DNA of 32,179 nt, from the NCBI GenBank assembly GCA_009773755.1, contig WSZJ01000079.1, positions 1-32,179 on the forward strand, written 5' to 3'. Positions 16,609 through 25,062 of this stretch are shown piece by piece. The notes under the pieces are model-generated. The model worked only from the letters and a program-made list of their open reading frames with translations. It was not told where the DNA came from and did not search any database. Positions within the stretch are counted from its first letter, which is position 1, and every line of letters begins with the position of its first letter. Source of the DNA: Planctomycetota bacterium. GTDB lineage: Bacteria; Planctomycetota; MHYJ01; WSZJ01. Both the position numbers and the translations under genes were made by a program.

Positions 16609-17886
16609 ATGTTGCGAACTCTCTTCCTCACCACCCTCTGCCTCGCCTTTTCCGCCGCTTCATTCGCCGACAAAGTCGTCCTCAAGGACGGCCGCACCTA
16701 CGAAGGCGTCGTCCTCGACGAGAACGACGCCTCGGTCAAAATCAAGACCGCCAAGGCCACCCTCACCTTCCAGCGCGACCAGGTGGCTTCCGTCGAACGC
16801 GCGGCCGGCGGCGCGCTCCAGGAACGCGAGAAAAGACTCGCCGCCCTCGATCCCGCAAAGCCCGCCGATTACCTCGCGGTCGCGGAATGGATGACGGGAA
16901 AAGGCAAGGAGGCCTACGACCTCCCGACGCTGCGCCGCCTCTGCGCCATCGCTTCGAAACTCGACGCCAATCTTTCCTTCGACGCGCAGATGCTCCTCGG
17001 GAAATCCTCCGAGGCGCTCGGAATGCGCCGCGAGGCCGCAATGTGCTACGCCCGCGCGAAACTCTCAAAGCCCGCGAATCCCGAGGTCCGCGTGCGGCTC
17101 GACGACCTGCGACAGGGGCTGTTCGACGACGCACGCAAGGAGATGGAACAGCTTGCCGCAGCCCTCGACCTCGTCATTCAGGACAGGTTTGAAGAGGCGC
17201 TTCCAAAATTGCAGAAGGCCGGCGCGCTCGCCAAGAGCGAGGACGCGCAGAGGTTGATGGGGATGTCCGTCGAGGAACTCACGCGGGACATCGCGAAGCG
17301 GGTCAAGTGCAGGACCTGCGAGGGCGCGGGCGAGGCAAGCTGCCCGGCATGCGGCGGCAAGGCGCTTCAGACCTGCAGCGTCTGCGACGGAACGGGAGCG
17401 AAGAAGGGGTTTTCGGCCGGGAAGGAAGAGTCCGGGATTTCGAACAGCGTCTGCCGCACCTGTTTCGGGATCGGCGACCTGCTCTGTGTGAAGTGCAAGG
17501 CGGAGCGCGACATCGAAATCGACTACGGCTATTCGGTGAAGAGGAAGGTCCACGCGACCGCGGGGCACGAGGCGGACGCGCTGAGGGCAGAGGTCGACCT
17601 CATCAAGTACGTACTCAAGGGAAGCACCCGGTGCGTCGTCTCGATCCACGGCCTGCCTCCCTGCCCGGGTGGGAAGACGCCTTGCGGGACGTGCCAGGGG
17701 ATCAAGTACGAGCCGCCGCGCACTCCTCCTCCCAAAGACAAAATCCAGCTGTTCATGGTGGAAGTCGTCGACTGCGTCAAAGGACAGAAGGCGTACGACG
17801 TCGTGCCGGCCGCTTCAACCATGTACGACCCCGCCGCGATTGCGGACGGCTGCATGCTCTACCGGAACGGCAAATGGTTGAAATGA
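16609..17886 (+). CDS. Exported protein with DnaJ-like CxxC cluster (first of two paralogues)
   Basis: A 425-residue protein with a signal peptide (MLRTLFLTTLCLAFSAASFA) followed by DKVVLKDGRTYEGVVLDEND, a small beta module common at the N-terminus of exported planctomycete proteins. The middle (about 75-225) is helical and TPR-like. The C-terminal part carries CxxC pairs at C234/C237, C245/C248, C256/C259, C282/C285 and C293/C296, several as CxxCxGxG, like the zinc-binding region of DnaJ, plus C359/C362. There is no J domain. Metal binding and a redox or chaperone role in the periplasm are inference. Its stop overlaps the start of the paralogue (ATGA), and GAGG precedes its own ATG. Confidence 0.85.
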   Translation: MLRTLFLTTLCLAFSAASFADKVVLKDGRTYEGVVLDENDASVKIKTAKATLTFQRDQVASVERAAGGALQEREKRLAALDPAKPADYLAVAEWMTGKGKEAYDLPTLRRLCAIASKLDANLSFDAQMLLGKSSEALGMRREAAMCYARAKLSKPANPEVRVRLDDLRQGLFDDARKEMEQLAAALDLVIQDRFEEALPKLQKAGALAKSEDAQRLMGMSVEELTRDIAKRVKCRTCEGAGEASCPACGGKALQTCSVCDGTGAKKGFSAGKEESGISNSVCRTCFGIGDLLCVKCKAERDIEIDYGYSVKRKVHATAGHEADALRAEVDLIKYVLKGSTRCVVSIHGLPPCPGGKTPCGTCQGIKYEPPRTPPPKDKIQLFMVEVVDCVKGQKAYDVVPAASTMYDPAAIADGCMLYRNGKWLK

Positions 17887-19169
17887 CCGTGACGAGTCGC
17901 CGGGCAGCGCGCGCGCTGGTCCTCGTGTTCGCGCTCGCGGCCACCGCCGTCGCCGACAAGGTCGTCCTCAATGACGGCCGTACGTATGAAGGCGTCGTGC
18001 TGGAGGAAACCGACACGTCCGTCCGGTTCAAGACCGCCAAGGCCGTCCTCACGTTTCCCCGCAAAGAGATCGCTTCCCTCGAGCGTTCCCCCGTCGGCCC
18101 GCTCCAGGAACGCGAGACCCGGCTCGGAGTCCTCGACCCCGGCAAGCCGGCCGAATATCTCGCCGCCGCGAACTGGCTCGTCGGCCCGGGCCGGGGAGCG
18201 CTCGATCTGCCGACCCTGCGCCGGCTCTGCACCATTGCCGCGAAATTCGACCGCGCCCACGCGTGGGAAGCGCAGATGCTGCTGGCGAAGGAAACGGAGG
18301 CGGCGGGGCTCAACCGGGAAGCAGGGACCTGCCTGGCGCGCGCCGAAATCGCGAAACCGGGTCAGGCGGAAACAAAGTCGCGGATCGAGAAACTCCGAAC
18401 GGTACTGATGAGGGAAGCGCAAACCGAGATGGAGCAGCTTCAGAAAGCGCTCACCCTGCTGACCGGGGAGCAATACGAGAAAGCCCTTCCGGGATTGCGG
18501 AAAGCGCGCACGGGGGCGATGAGCGAGCGCGCGCCGGATTTGATGGGCATGTCGATGGAGCAGCTGGTGACCTTCGTAGCGCGGCGGGTGAAATGTGAAA
18601 AGTGCAACGGTCAGGGGGAGTTGCCCTGCCCGCTGTGCGAGGGGCGCAAGGAGTCGGAGTGCGCCGACTGCGAGGGAACGGGGACGAGGAAGGACTACAA
18701 AGGCGGCGGCCGCGAAGTCAACCTCGCGGAATCGGCCTGCAAGACCTGCCACGGACTGGCAAAGCTCCTTTGCCCGAGGTGCGACGCGGAGCGCGACGTG
18801 ATCGTCTTCCTCGCGGCGGCCCCCACCCAGTTCACCATCCGGGTCAAGGGCGGATCCGAGACGGCGACGCTTCAGAAGGAAATCGATTTCAAGCGGTTCA
18901 CCCACCAGGCGATCAAGATCACCATGATCCTCGCGGAACCGCCCAGGTCCGGGGGCACCCTTCCCTGCACTCCTTGCGAAGGAATCAAGTTCGATTCTTC
19001 CGCCCCGCCGCTTCCGATGGAAAAACTCCGGGCTTACCGCGAAGAAGTCGCGGCCTGCCTGATCGGAACCAGAACCTACGACCCGCTCCCGGTGGCCGAG
19101 AAAGCCTGGGATCCCGCGGTCATTGCGGACGAAATGCTCAGATACCGTAATGGGAGGTGGGCCCGATGA
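17883..19169 (+). CDS. Exported protein with DnaJ-like CxxC cluster (second paralogue)
   Basis: A 428-residue tandem paralogue of the preceding gene with the same order of parts: signal peptide (about 1-24, ending TAVA), DKVVLNDGRTYEGVVLEETD, a helical middle and a CxxC cluster at C238/C241, C249/C252, C260/C263, C286/C289 and C297/C300. The last shared block, TPCEGIKFDSSAPP, matches TCQGIKYEPPRTPP in the first copy. The ATG at 17883 overlaps the previous stop, and the gene's own stop overlaps the DUF1028 gene start, so all three are co-translated. The copies have diverged substantially outside the motifs, so the duplication is not recent. Confidence 0.85.
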   Translation: MTVTSRRAARALVLVFALAATAVADKVVLNDGRTYEGVVLEETDTSVRFKTAKAVLTFPRKEIASLERSPVGPLQERETRLGVLDPGKPAEYLAAANWLVGPGRGALDLPTLRRLCTIAAKFDRAHAWEAQMLLAKETEAAGLNREAGTCLARAEIAKPGQAETKSRIEKLRTVLMREAQTEMEQLQKALTLLTGEQYEKALPGLRKARTGAMSERAPDLMGMSMEQLVTFVARRVKCEKCNGQGELPCPLCEGRKESECADCEGTGTRKDYKGGGREVNLAESACKTCHGLAKLLCPRCDAERDVIVFLAAAPTQFTIRVKGGSETATLQKEIDFKRFTHQAIKITMILAEPPRSGGTLPCTPCEGIKFDSSAPPLPMEKLRAYREEVAACLIGTRTYDPLPVAEKAWDPAVIADEMLRYRNGRWAR

Positions 19170-19906
19170 AACGCGTCCTCGTCGCCGTCCCGTTCGCTGC
19201 ACTGATCGCGCTCGCCCTCCTCCGTGCCCCAACCGCCGATCCTCCGCGGGCCGCGTCCGAGCTCCCCGTTGTCGCCACCTTCTCCATCGTCGCGCGCGAC
19301 CCCGACACCGGCGACCTCGGCATTGCCGTCCAGTCGAAATTCTTCGGCGTCGGCTCCGTCGTCCCCTGGGCGAAGGCCGGCGTCGGCGCGATCGCAACGC
19401 AGTCGTACGCGAACACGACGTACGGGCCGAAGGGGCTCGAGCTGCTCGCAAAAGGCGACTCGCCGGAGGATGTCATGAAAGCGCTGACCGGCGCCGACGA
19501 CGAGGCCGCGAAACGGCAGGCCGGAATCGTCGATGCCAAGGGCCGCTCGTCGTCCTTCACCGGCAAGGAGTGCATGGCATTCGCCGGCGGCCGCCAGGGC
19601 GAGAACTACGCCGTTCAGGGGAACATCCTCGCCGGCGAGGAAGTCGTCACCGCCATGGAGGCCAGCTGGAAATCCTCAAAGGGCGAGCTCGGCGACCGCC
19701 TCGTCGAAGCCCTCGCCGCCGCCCAATCCAAAGGCGGCGACAAACGCGGCATGCAATCCGCTTCCCTCCTCGTCGTCCGCGACAAAGGCGGTTACGCCGG
19801 CTTCAACGACCGCTGGATCGACATCCGCGTCGAGGACCACGCGAAGCCGATCGAGGAGCTGAAGCGGCTGCTGGAGATGCACAAGAAGTTCTTTCCGAGG
19901 AAGTGA
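19166..19906 (+). CDS. DUF1028 family exported protein
   Basis: A 246-residue protein with an N-terminal signal or anchor (MKRVLVAVPFAALIALALL) followed by the DUF1028 pattern: VVATFSIVARDPDTGDLGIA, then VQSKFFGVGSVVPWAKAGVG and ATQSYANTTYGPKGLELLA. DUF1028 proteins have an Ntn-hydrolase-like fold and no settled reaction. GGAGGT precedes the ATG at 19166 by 9 nt, and that ATG overlaps the stop of the upstream CxxC protein, making it the last gene of a three-gene unit. Co-translation with two CxxC-cluster proteins suggests a shared extracytoplasmic process, but which one cannot be read from the sequence. Confidence 0.9.
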   Translation: MKRVLVAVPFAALIALALLRAPTADPPRAASELPVVATFSIVARDPDTGDLGIAVQSKFFGVGSVVPWAKAGVGAIATQSYANTTYGPKGLELLAKGDSPEDVMKALTGADDEAAKRQAGIVDAKGRSSSFTGKECMAFAGGRQGENYAVQGNILAGEEVVTAMEASWKSSKGELGDRLVEALAAAQSKGGDKRGMQSASLLVVRDKGGYAGFNDRWIDIRVEDHAKPIEELKRLLEMHKKFFPRK

Positions 19907-19976
19907 GATTCGCGGGATGAAGCGAACGGACGCTGGCCGTCATCCTTCGCGGCGACATCCTCTGGTTCGTCGAGCG

Positions 19977-21946
19977 TTAATCGCTCAGCGGCGGAACGCC
20001 CGCCTTTTGGCAGGCCTTTCGCATGGAGCCTGTCTTATGCGCGAGTTCCGGCCCGGCGCCGATCTCATGAAGAATCGCCGCTCCCGATCGCCAGGTCTCA
20101 CGGGCGGCTTCCATTCTTCCGAGCGCGAGCAGCGGAAGAGCCATCTCGCATAGGTACGCCCCCTCGTGTTGCCGGCTCCGGACGTCGCGGAGGATGGCCA
20201 GCGACTCTTCGAATCCACGCAAGGCGTCCTCGGGACGGCCCGACTCCGCATACAGGACCGCCCGGTTGCCGAGCGTGATGCCCTCGGAGCGCCGGTTGCC
20301 CGTCCGGCGGTGGAGCTCAATCGACCGGTCGAAAAGACTCTCGGCCGCGGCGACGCGCCCGGTTTCATTGTAGAGCGCCGCGAGGCGGCCCAGGTCGACG
20401 CCTTCGGACCGCAGATCTTGCAGCTTGCGGTGGATCGCCAGCGCCTGTTCGTAGGTGCGCTCGGCTTCTTCCGGCCGCCCGGTGGTCTGGTAAAGGAGAG
20501 CGACGCGCCCGAGCAGGATGCCTTCCAGCCTCAGGTCGCCGAGCTCGCGATGTATGGCCAGCGCTTCCGCATAGGTTTTCTCCGCGAGCCCCTGCCTTCC
20601 CGTTCCCTGGTAGAGCAGCCCCAGGGCCCCGAGCGCCGTGCCTTCCGATCGGCGGTGGCCGACGTCACGGACGATGGCCAGCGCCAGACCGTAGCTGGCT
20701 TCGGCTTCCTGCTGGCGATCCGTCGTCATGTACAGCGATCCAAGATTGATCCGGGCGGAACCCTCGGAACTCCGGTTCCCGGTCTCGCGATCGATGAGAA
20801 TCGCCTCCCTGAACGCCACTTCCGCTTCCTGCACGCGCCCCGTTCCTCGCAGGAGGCCGGCCAGCATTCCGAGAACGGCGCCTTCACGGCGCCGGTCTCC
20901 GATTTCGCGGAAGATCGCAAACGCTTCCCGGCAACACCGTTCGGCAAGCGCCGCGCGCCCGGTCGTCCAGTACAGATTCGACTGATTCGCCAACGCGGCG
21001 GCCTCGAGCCTTCGGTCGCCGGTCTTTCGCACGATCTCGAGCGCCCGCTCGTACCCGCTCTCCGCGGGCCCCATCCGGCCGGTTCCGCGGTACAGGTTCG
21101 CCAGGCCGTCCAGCGTGTTTCCCTCGGACCGCGCGTCTCCGGTTTCGCGGTGAAGAGCGAGCGCCCGCTCATAACCGCGTTCGGCCTCCGCCACCCGCCC
21201 GCTCTCGTATTCGATCAGGGCCATCGCCGCCCGCGTGCGGCCCTCCGCCCGCCGGTGCCCGCACTCGAGAAAACAGGTGAGCGCTCTGCCGTGGACTTCC
21301 AGGGCAACGGCAAGCCGGCTCGACTCGTAGGCGCAGCGCGCGGCGCGGCCCAGGAAATACCCTCTGTCGGCTCCCTTTGCGAGCTCGGCGCACCGCTCCC
21401 ACAGAACCCGGGACCTGTCGTGCCGATTCAGTTTTCTCGCGTGCTCCGCCGCGCGATGCAGATACAGCGCGTGCGCCGCGCCCATCATCGAAGCGGCCGC
21501 CGCTTCCCCAGTCCCACCCAGCCGGGCGTGCTCCGCAAGCTCTTCCGCGTACGGGTCCGAAGGGTGCGACGGCCACGCGCGATCCTCGATGGCATCCAGC
21601 GGTCCGGACTCGGGCGCCCGACCGCCGGCCAACGCTTCGATGAGCTCGAAAGCCATCGCATGAAGCCTGGCGCGGCCGCCGGGAAGCTGAAGCTGGTAGG
21701 CGGCGTCGCGCAGAAGCGCGTGGCGAAACAGGTACGCGGTTTCGGCGTTCAGCGTGAAGCGGCCGGGTCCTCGCCCGGAGGCAACCCGCGCTCGCGGCGA
21801 ATCTGGTCCTCGAACGCCTTCATCGCGTCGAAGATCTCTTCCTCGCTCCAGTTCCTCGGCAAGCTGAATCCCGGCTCCCCTTCCGGCTCGACGTGGACCG
21901 GTTCGGGCGCGTCCGGAACCTCGTGCTTCTTCCCGCGTCGCTTCAA
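19977..21946 (-). pseudogene. TPR protein gene with probable frameshift near 21765
   Basis: The frame opens at TTG 21946 behind AGGGAGGAG, overlapping the stop of the Cys-rich gene as TTGA, and encodes 65 residues (including WSEEEIFDAMKAFEDQIRRE) before TGA at 21749. The homology-like sequence continues in the -1 frame from about 21770: RFTLNAETAYLFRHALLRDA, a segment that in related proteins follows an AAA-type ATPase region, then ten 40-residue TPR units (about 21260 to 20060), each close to RRSEG-LG-LA-LY-TGR-EAE-Y-ALAI-R-GD. The protein would be about 650 residues and bind partners through the TPR groove. No slippery sequence is visible at the shift, so a mutation or a sequencing error is more likely than programmed frameshifting. 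No ATPase domain is present. Confidence 0.72.
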
Positions 21947-22356
21947 GCGCTCTCCTCCCTTCGCCTCGCGCGTTCCAGGGCGCATCCACAGCCCTTTTCG
22001 CGGTCGAAGGATAACCACAGGCACGACTTTTTGCGAAGGTGCGCGACCGCTCCGGTGGCGAAGCGCGCTTCCTCGACGCCGAAGCTGAACGCGAGGCAGC
22101 CGAAGCAGAGGGCGGACTCCTCGCAGCCGAGGAGGCGGGAGAGGACGGCGTCGTGAGCGCAGCGGGAAGCGCCGCAGGCGGAGCAGGCGGTTTCGCTGGA
22201 GACTTCCAAGCCGGGCGGATGAACTCCTATCGGGCTCCGTGCGCCTTCTCCGCCCGGCTTGCCCTGAGCGAGCCCGCAGGGCGAGCCGAAGGGGTCCGTA
22301 ATTCGGGGCGAGAACTTATCGGAATTAGTTTTCTCGTGTTCGCCAAGGACGGGCAT
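21943..22356 (-). CDS. Small cysteine-rich protein carrying a palindromic repeat in its N-terminal part
   Basis: A 137-residue cytoplasmic protein starting at ATG 22356 with AGGAG 7 nt upstream. Residues about 55-130 form the recognisable core with paired cysteines: ACSACGASRCAHD, LLGCEESALCFGC, KKSC and KGCGC, suggesting a zinc or iron-sulphur site. I do not recognise the family. Residues about 21-32 (DPFGSPCGLAQG) are encoded by a palindromic intergenic-type repeat that recurs at 30179, so the repeat seems to have inserted in frame near the 5' end, or the true start lies downstream. The stop overlaps the TTG start of the TPR gene, implying translational coupling and possibly a joint function. 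Confidence 0.65.
   Translation of the reverse strand: MPVLGEHEKTNSDKFSPRITDPFGSPCGLAQGKPGGEGARSPIGVHPPGLEVSSETACSACGASRCAHDAVLSRLLGCEESALCFGCLAFSFGVEEARFATGAVAHLRKKSCLWLSFDREKGCGCALERARRREESA
22262..22294. repeat. Palindromic repeat copy 1 (CCCTGAGCGAGC ... GAAGGGG)
   Basis: Shares CCCTGAGCGAGC, GCGAG and CGAAGGG followed by GTCCG with the copy at 30179-30206. The sequence is self-complementary at its ends (CCCT with AGGG) and in its GAGC/GCTC-like core. This copy lies inside the Cys-rich gene and keeps its frame open. Confidence 0.7.
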
Positions 22357-22422
22357 GGGTGGGCTCCTGGGAATCGGTGAAAGGGAACGGCGGCGAGACG
22401 GGACGGGCGCGGCGGCGGACGG

Positions 22423-22944
22423 TCACATCGCCACGCGGCCCTGCCCCTTTCGCTTTCCCTTTGTGCCCTTGTCCCAGGCCTTGCGCGCCTCGGCGTGGAG
22501 GTCCGCGGCTTCGTCGTGCTTGTGGAGGATCGACTTCACGCGCGCGAGGGCGACGAGCAGCTCGGCGCGGCCCGGCTGTCCCTGCGCGAGCCACGCGAGG
22601 GACTTTTCGGCGACGAGCGCGAGCGTGTACGACCAGGTTTCGTCGCCTTCGGTGGTGTGAAGCGGCCCATCGGGCGCTAGCGCGCCGAGGGAGCCGACGG
22701 ACTCCACCAGTTTCTCGAAATTCGGGAGCGAGTCGCGGTACCACTGCACGGTGAGATCGCGGTCGAGGAAGAGGACGTCGCCGGGTTTCGCATCGACGCG
22801 TTCCCAGCACTTGGCGCCGCACAGCCCGAGCACGTCGTCGAAGCCGCGCGCGACGATGCGCGAGAAGCCGTCGCGATTGCGGCCTGCGCCGACCCAGGCG
22901 GTCCAGCGCCTGCGGATGCGGTCGAGCGTGGTTTCGGTGGTCAT
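22423..22944 (-). CDS. Hypothetical protein, first gene of a minus-strand unit
   Basis: A 173-residue soluble protein starting at ATG 22944, chosen because GGGAG stands 7 nt upstream and the long frame upstream runs through a terminator-like leader. The sequence opens MTTETTLDRIRRRWTAWVGA and contains GLCGAKCWERVDAKPGDVLF and a helical region DLHAEARKAWDKG, ending in a basic tail rich in Lys and Gly. There is no signal peptide, and I do not recognise the family. It precedes the Cys-rich and TPR genes on the same strand with short gaps, so the three probably form an operon driven from the promoter at 23120-23147. Confidence 0.72.
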   Translation of the reverse strand: MTTETTLDRIRRRWTAWVGAGRNRDGFSRIVARGFDDVLGLCGAKCWERVDAKPGDVLFLDRDLTVQWYRDSLPNFEKLVESVGSLGALAPDGPLHTTEGDETWSYTLALVAEKSLAWLAQGQPGRAELLVALARVKSILHKHDEAADLHAEARKAWDKGTKGKRKGQGRVAM

Positions 22945-22990
22945 CGTTTTCTCCCGTCTCTGTCGCCGTCCCCGCGGCGGGGACAGGTCG

Positions 22991-23046
22991 AAAAAAAAAC
23001 CGCTTCGCGATGCGCGGCGAAGCGGTTTTTCCCGGGATAGCCCGGG
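22991..23046 (-). terminator. Intrinsic-terminator-like hairpin in the leader of the 22944 gene
   Basis: Read on the minus strand: CCCGGG-CTAT-CCCGGG (23046-23031), then the stem AACCGCTTCGC/GCGAAGCGGTT (23027-22998) around an 8-nt loop, followed by a run of nine T. This is a strong terminator located 45 bp before a start codon and about 85-120 nt after a good promoter, so it may be an attenuator or the end of a small RNA. Confidence 0.75.
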
Positions 23047-23119
23047 GAGCTTTTTAGCAGTTTTTAACGTGGCTGCAATACGCCGCAAATCCCACGTGAC
23101 CGAGTTGTCAGGAAGGCAG

Positions 23120-23147
23120 AGGATAGTGAGGCGAGCGGAAATGTCAA
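23120..23147 (-). promoter_or_regulatory. Sigma-70-type promoter, minus strand
   Basis: A perfect -35 TTGACA (23147-23142) and a -10 TATCCT (23125-23120) with a 16-bp spacer. Predicted transcription begins near 23112 and runs into the terminator-like hairpin and then the gene at 22944. Confidence 0.65.
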
Positions 23148-23281
23148 CATGAAAAGACGAGGGCCAGGGCCGCGGTGCGACCGGAGTTCGCGATTTCGCT
23201 GTCGCGGTCCGTCGGCCGTCGTGGTGAGTTGTGCAGGTCACCGGAAGCAGCAAACCTGCGCTTCTGTTTGCGGACCCGATT

Positions 23282-23314
23282 GAGACTATTTACGATGAGT
23301 ATGATCGTAGTCTC
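23282..23314. promoter_or_regulatory. Inverted repeat upstream of the haloperoxidase-like gene
   Basis: GAGACTA (23282-23288) pairs with TAGTCTC (23308-23314), with inner CGAT/ATCG also complementary. Inside it, TTACGATGAGTA (23290-23301) is the exact reverse complement of 28779-28790 in front of the porin gene. Likely a regulatory site in an AT-rich promoter region. Confidence 0.45.
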
Positions 23315-23391
23315 CGATTTGAAATAATGACTTGAATTCAAAACATGGCCCTGCTAGGTTTTCAGTCTGTTGAGTCAAGAGAATAACGATT

Positions 23392-23410
23392 AGTTTTATA
23401 GTATTTTACC
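23392..23410 (+). promoter_or_regulatory. Shared 19-bp upstream motif, copy 1
   Basis: AGTTTTATAGTATTTTACC lies 12 bp before the haloperoxidase-like start codon and matches 16 of 19 positions of 28756-28774 before the porin gene. It overlaps the leader, just before the AAGGAGG ribosome site, so it could be a -10 region, an operator or an RNA element. Confidence 0.4.
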
Positions 23411-23421
23411 AAGGAGGATCC

Positions 23422-25062
23422 GTGCAAAAGCTCGCTCTGCGGTACGCCTGGCGCGCCCTTACCCTCTTCGCAGCCTGCACCGCCGTCCTGGCGGGTTGCG
23501 CGGACAACGGCGACACCAACTCGGGGGGAGACGGAAACAACGCCGGCGGCGGCAAGGCCGGCTACACCTGGGAAACCAAGGCCGACACTTCCAAGTGGCC
23601 CATTCACGCCGAAAAACACGCCGATCCGTCGGCCGCCTACTCCTGGCTTGAGATGATCCTGGAGACTTCCGCCCGCCGCGTCGACCGCGTCGGCGCCAAG
23701 CCCACCATCATCGCCCGCGAGATGGTCATCTCCTGCACCGCCATGTTCGACGCCTGGGCCTGCTACGACGCCAAAGCCGTCGGCACTCGTCTGGGCGGGA
23801 AGAACCGCCGGCCCGAGGCTGAGCGCACCAAAGCCAACAAGGAGAAGGCGATCGCGTACGCCGTGACCAGGGCCCTCGAGGACGTTTACCCCGAGGACCT
23901 CGCGTGGATCGACGAGACCGTAGCCAAGAAGTTCGGCGTCGACCCCGCCGACAAGTCGATGGATTGTTCCACCCCGGAAGGCACCGGCAACACCGTCGCC
24001 GCCGCACTCATCGCCTACCGCCATCGCGACGGCGCCAACCAGCTCGGGGACGAGAAAGGCGGCAACGGGAAGCCCTACTCGGACACGACCGGTTACAAGC
24101 CGAAAAAGGCCATGGGCGAAGAACAGGATCCCGACCACTGGATGCAGATCTCCTTCGCAGATCCCAAGGATCCGAAACTTCCCCGCATCACCCCGCCCGG
24201 CCTCACGCCTCACTGGAAAAACGTCAAGATGGTCGGTATCGACAATTGCGAACAGTTCCGCATGCCCGGCCCGCCCAAGGCGAGCTCCGAGCAGATGAAA
24301 AAGGAAGTCGACGAGTGCATCGAGGCGAACGCCACGCTTTCGCTTCGCCAGAAGTCGATCGTCGAGTTCATGCGCGACGGTCCGCGTTCCACCGGGCAGT
24401 CGGGCCACTGGCTCCGCTTCGCCCAGGACCTCTCACGCCGCGACAAATTCGGCCTCGACGAAGACGTGAAGCTGTTCTTCAGCATCGCCGCAATCGCCCA
24501 CGACGCGTTCGTCGTCTGCTGGGAAGAGAAGTATGTCTTCGACTCTTCCCGCCCGTACTGGTACGTGCGGTGGTTTTACAAGGGCAAGAAAGTGAAGGGA
24601 TACGCGGGTCCGTGCCAGGGTTTCAAAACGATTACGGCGGAGGAGTGGCATCCGTACTCGCCAGACACATTCGTAACGCCTCCGTTTCCTGGTTATCCGT
24701 CCGGACACGCGACGGTAAGCGGTGGCTCCTCCAAAATCCTGGAACTGTTCAGCGGAGGAGACCGCTTTGAATTCGTCGCCAAGCGCATGGCGGGCGAACT
24801 GACGGAGGCCAGCTGTACGACTTATGAAATGCAGGCCAACGAAGGGGTACCTGCCAAGGACGTTCCTTCTTCGCGCGATATGGACCTCGCCCTGCCGACA
24901 TTCTCCTCCACCGCAGAGATGGCGGCGGAGTCGCGCATGCTCGGCGGCTACCACATCCGGGTCGACAACGAGGATGGCCTGAAGCTCGGCCGCAAGATCG
25001 CCGTGACGGCGTGGCCCCGCTACAAGGCTTACTGGGAAGGGACGGCGCCGGAGCCCAAATAA
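23422..25062 (+). CDS. Vanadium-dependent haloperoxidase-like (PAP2 superfamily) lipoprotein
   Basis: A 546-residue protein starting at GTG with a near-perfect AAGGAGG ribosome site. The signal ends in the lipobox VLAGC (Cys 26), followed by a Gly/Asn/Asp linker, so the enzyme is anchored outside the cytoplasm. The vanadate/phosphate pocket motifs are intact: K370-x6-R377-P378 (KYVFDSSRP), P426-S427-G428-H429 (PGYPSGHATVSGG) and S504-R505-x5-H511-x3-D515 (SRMLGGYHIRVD). In this superfamily these residues bind vanadate (haloperoxidase) or phosphate (acid phosphatase); length and layout favour the haloperoxidase side, which oxidises halides with hydrogen peroxide. The actual substrate cannot be told. 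It appears monocistronic, with an AT-rich regulated promoter region resembling that of the porin at 28809. Confidence 0.92.
   Translation: MQKLALRYAWRALTLFAACTAVLAGCADNGDTNSGGDGNNAGGGKAGYTWETKADTSKWPIHAEKHADPSAAYSWLEMILETSARRVDRVGAKPTIIAREMVISCTAMFDAWACYDAKAVGTRLGGKNRRPEAERTKANKEKAIAYAVTRALEDVYPEDLAWIDETVAKKFGVDPADKSMDCSTPEGTGNTVAAALIAYRHRDGANQLGDEKGGNGKPYSDTTGYKPKKAMGEEQDPDHWMQISFADPKDPKLPRITPPGLTPHWKNVKMVGIDNCEQFRMPGPPKASSEQMKKEVDECIEANATLSLRQKSIVEFMRDGPRSTGQSGHWLRFAQDLSRRDKFGLDEDVKLFFSIAAIAHDAFVVCWEEKYVFDSSRPYWYVRWFYKGKKVKGYAGPCQGFKTITAEEWHPYSPDTFVTPPFPGYPSGHATVSGGSSKILELFSGGDRFEFVAKRMAGELTEASCTTYEMQANEGVPAKDVPSSRDMDLALPTFSSTAEMAAESRMLGGYHIRVDNEDGLKLGRKIAVTAWPRYKAYWEGTAPEPK

Noticed and set aside
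21749-21790. Programmed -1 frameshifting in the TPR gene
   Set aside because: No slippery heptamer or downstream pseudoknot-like stimulator is evident; mutation or sequencing error is simpler.
23030-23100. Leader peptide for an attenuator upstream of 22944
   Set aside because: A 13-codon GTG frame exists but has no run of one amino acid and no ribosome site.
23362-24408. Minus-strand open frame (348 codons) inside the haloperoxidase-like gene
   Set aside because: The plus strand has intact catalytic motifs and a perfect ribosome site; the antisense frame is low-complexity Gly/Val.
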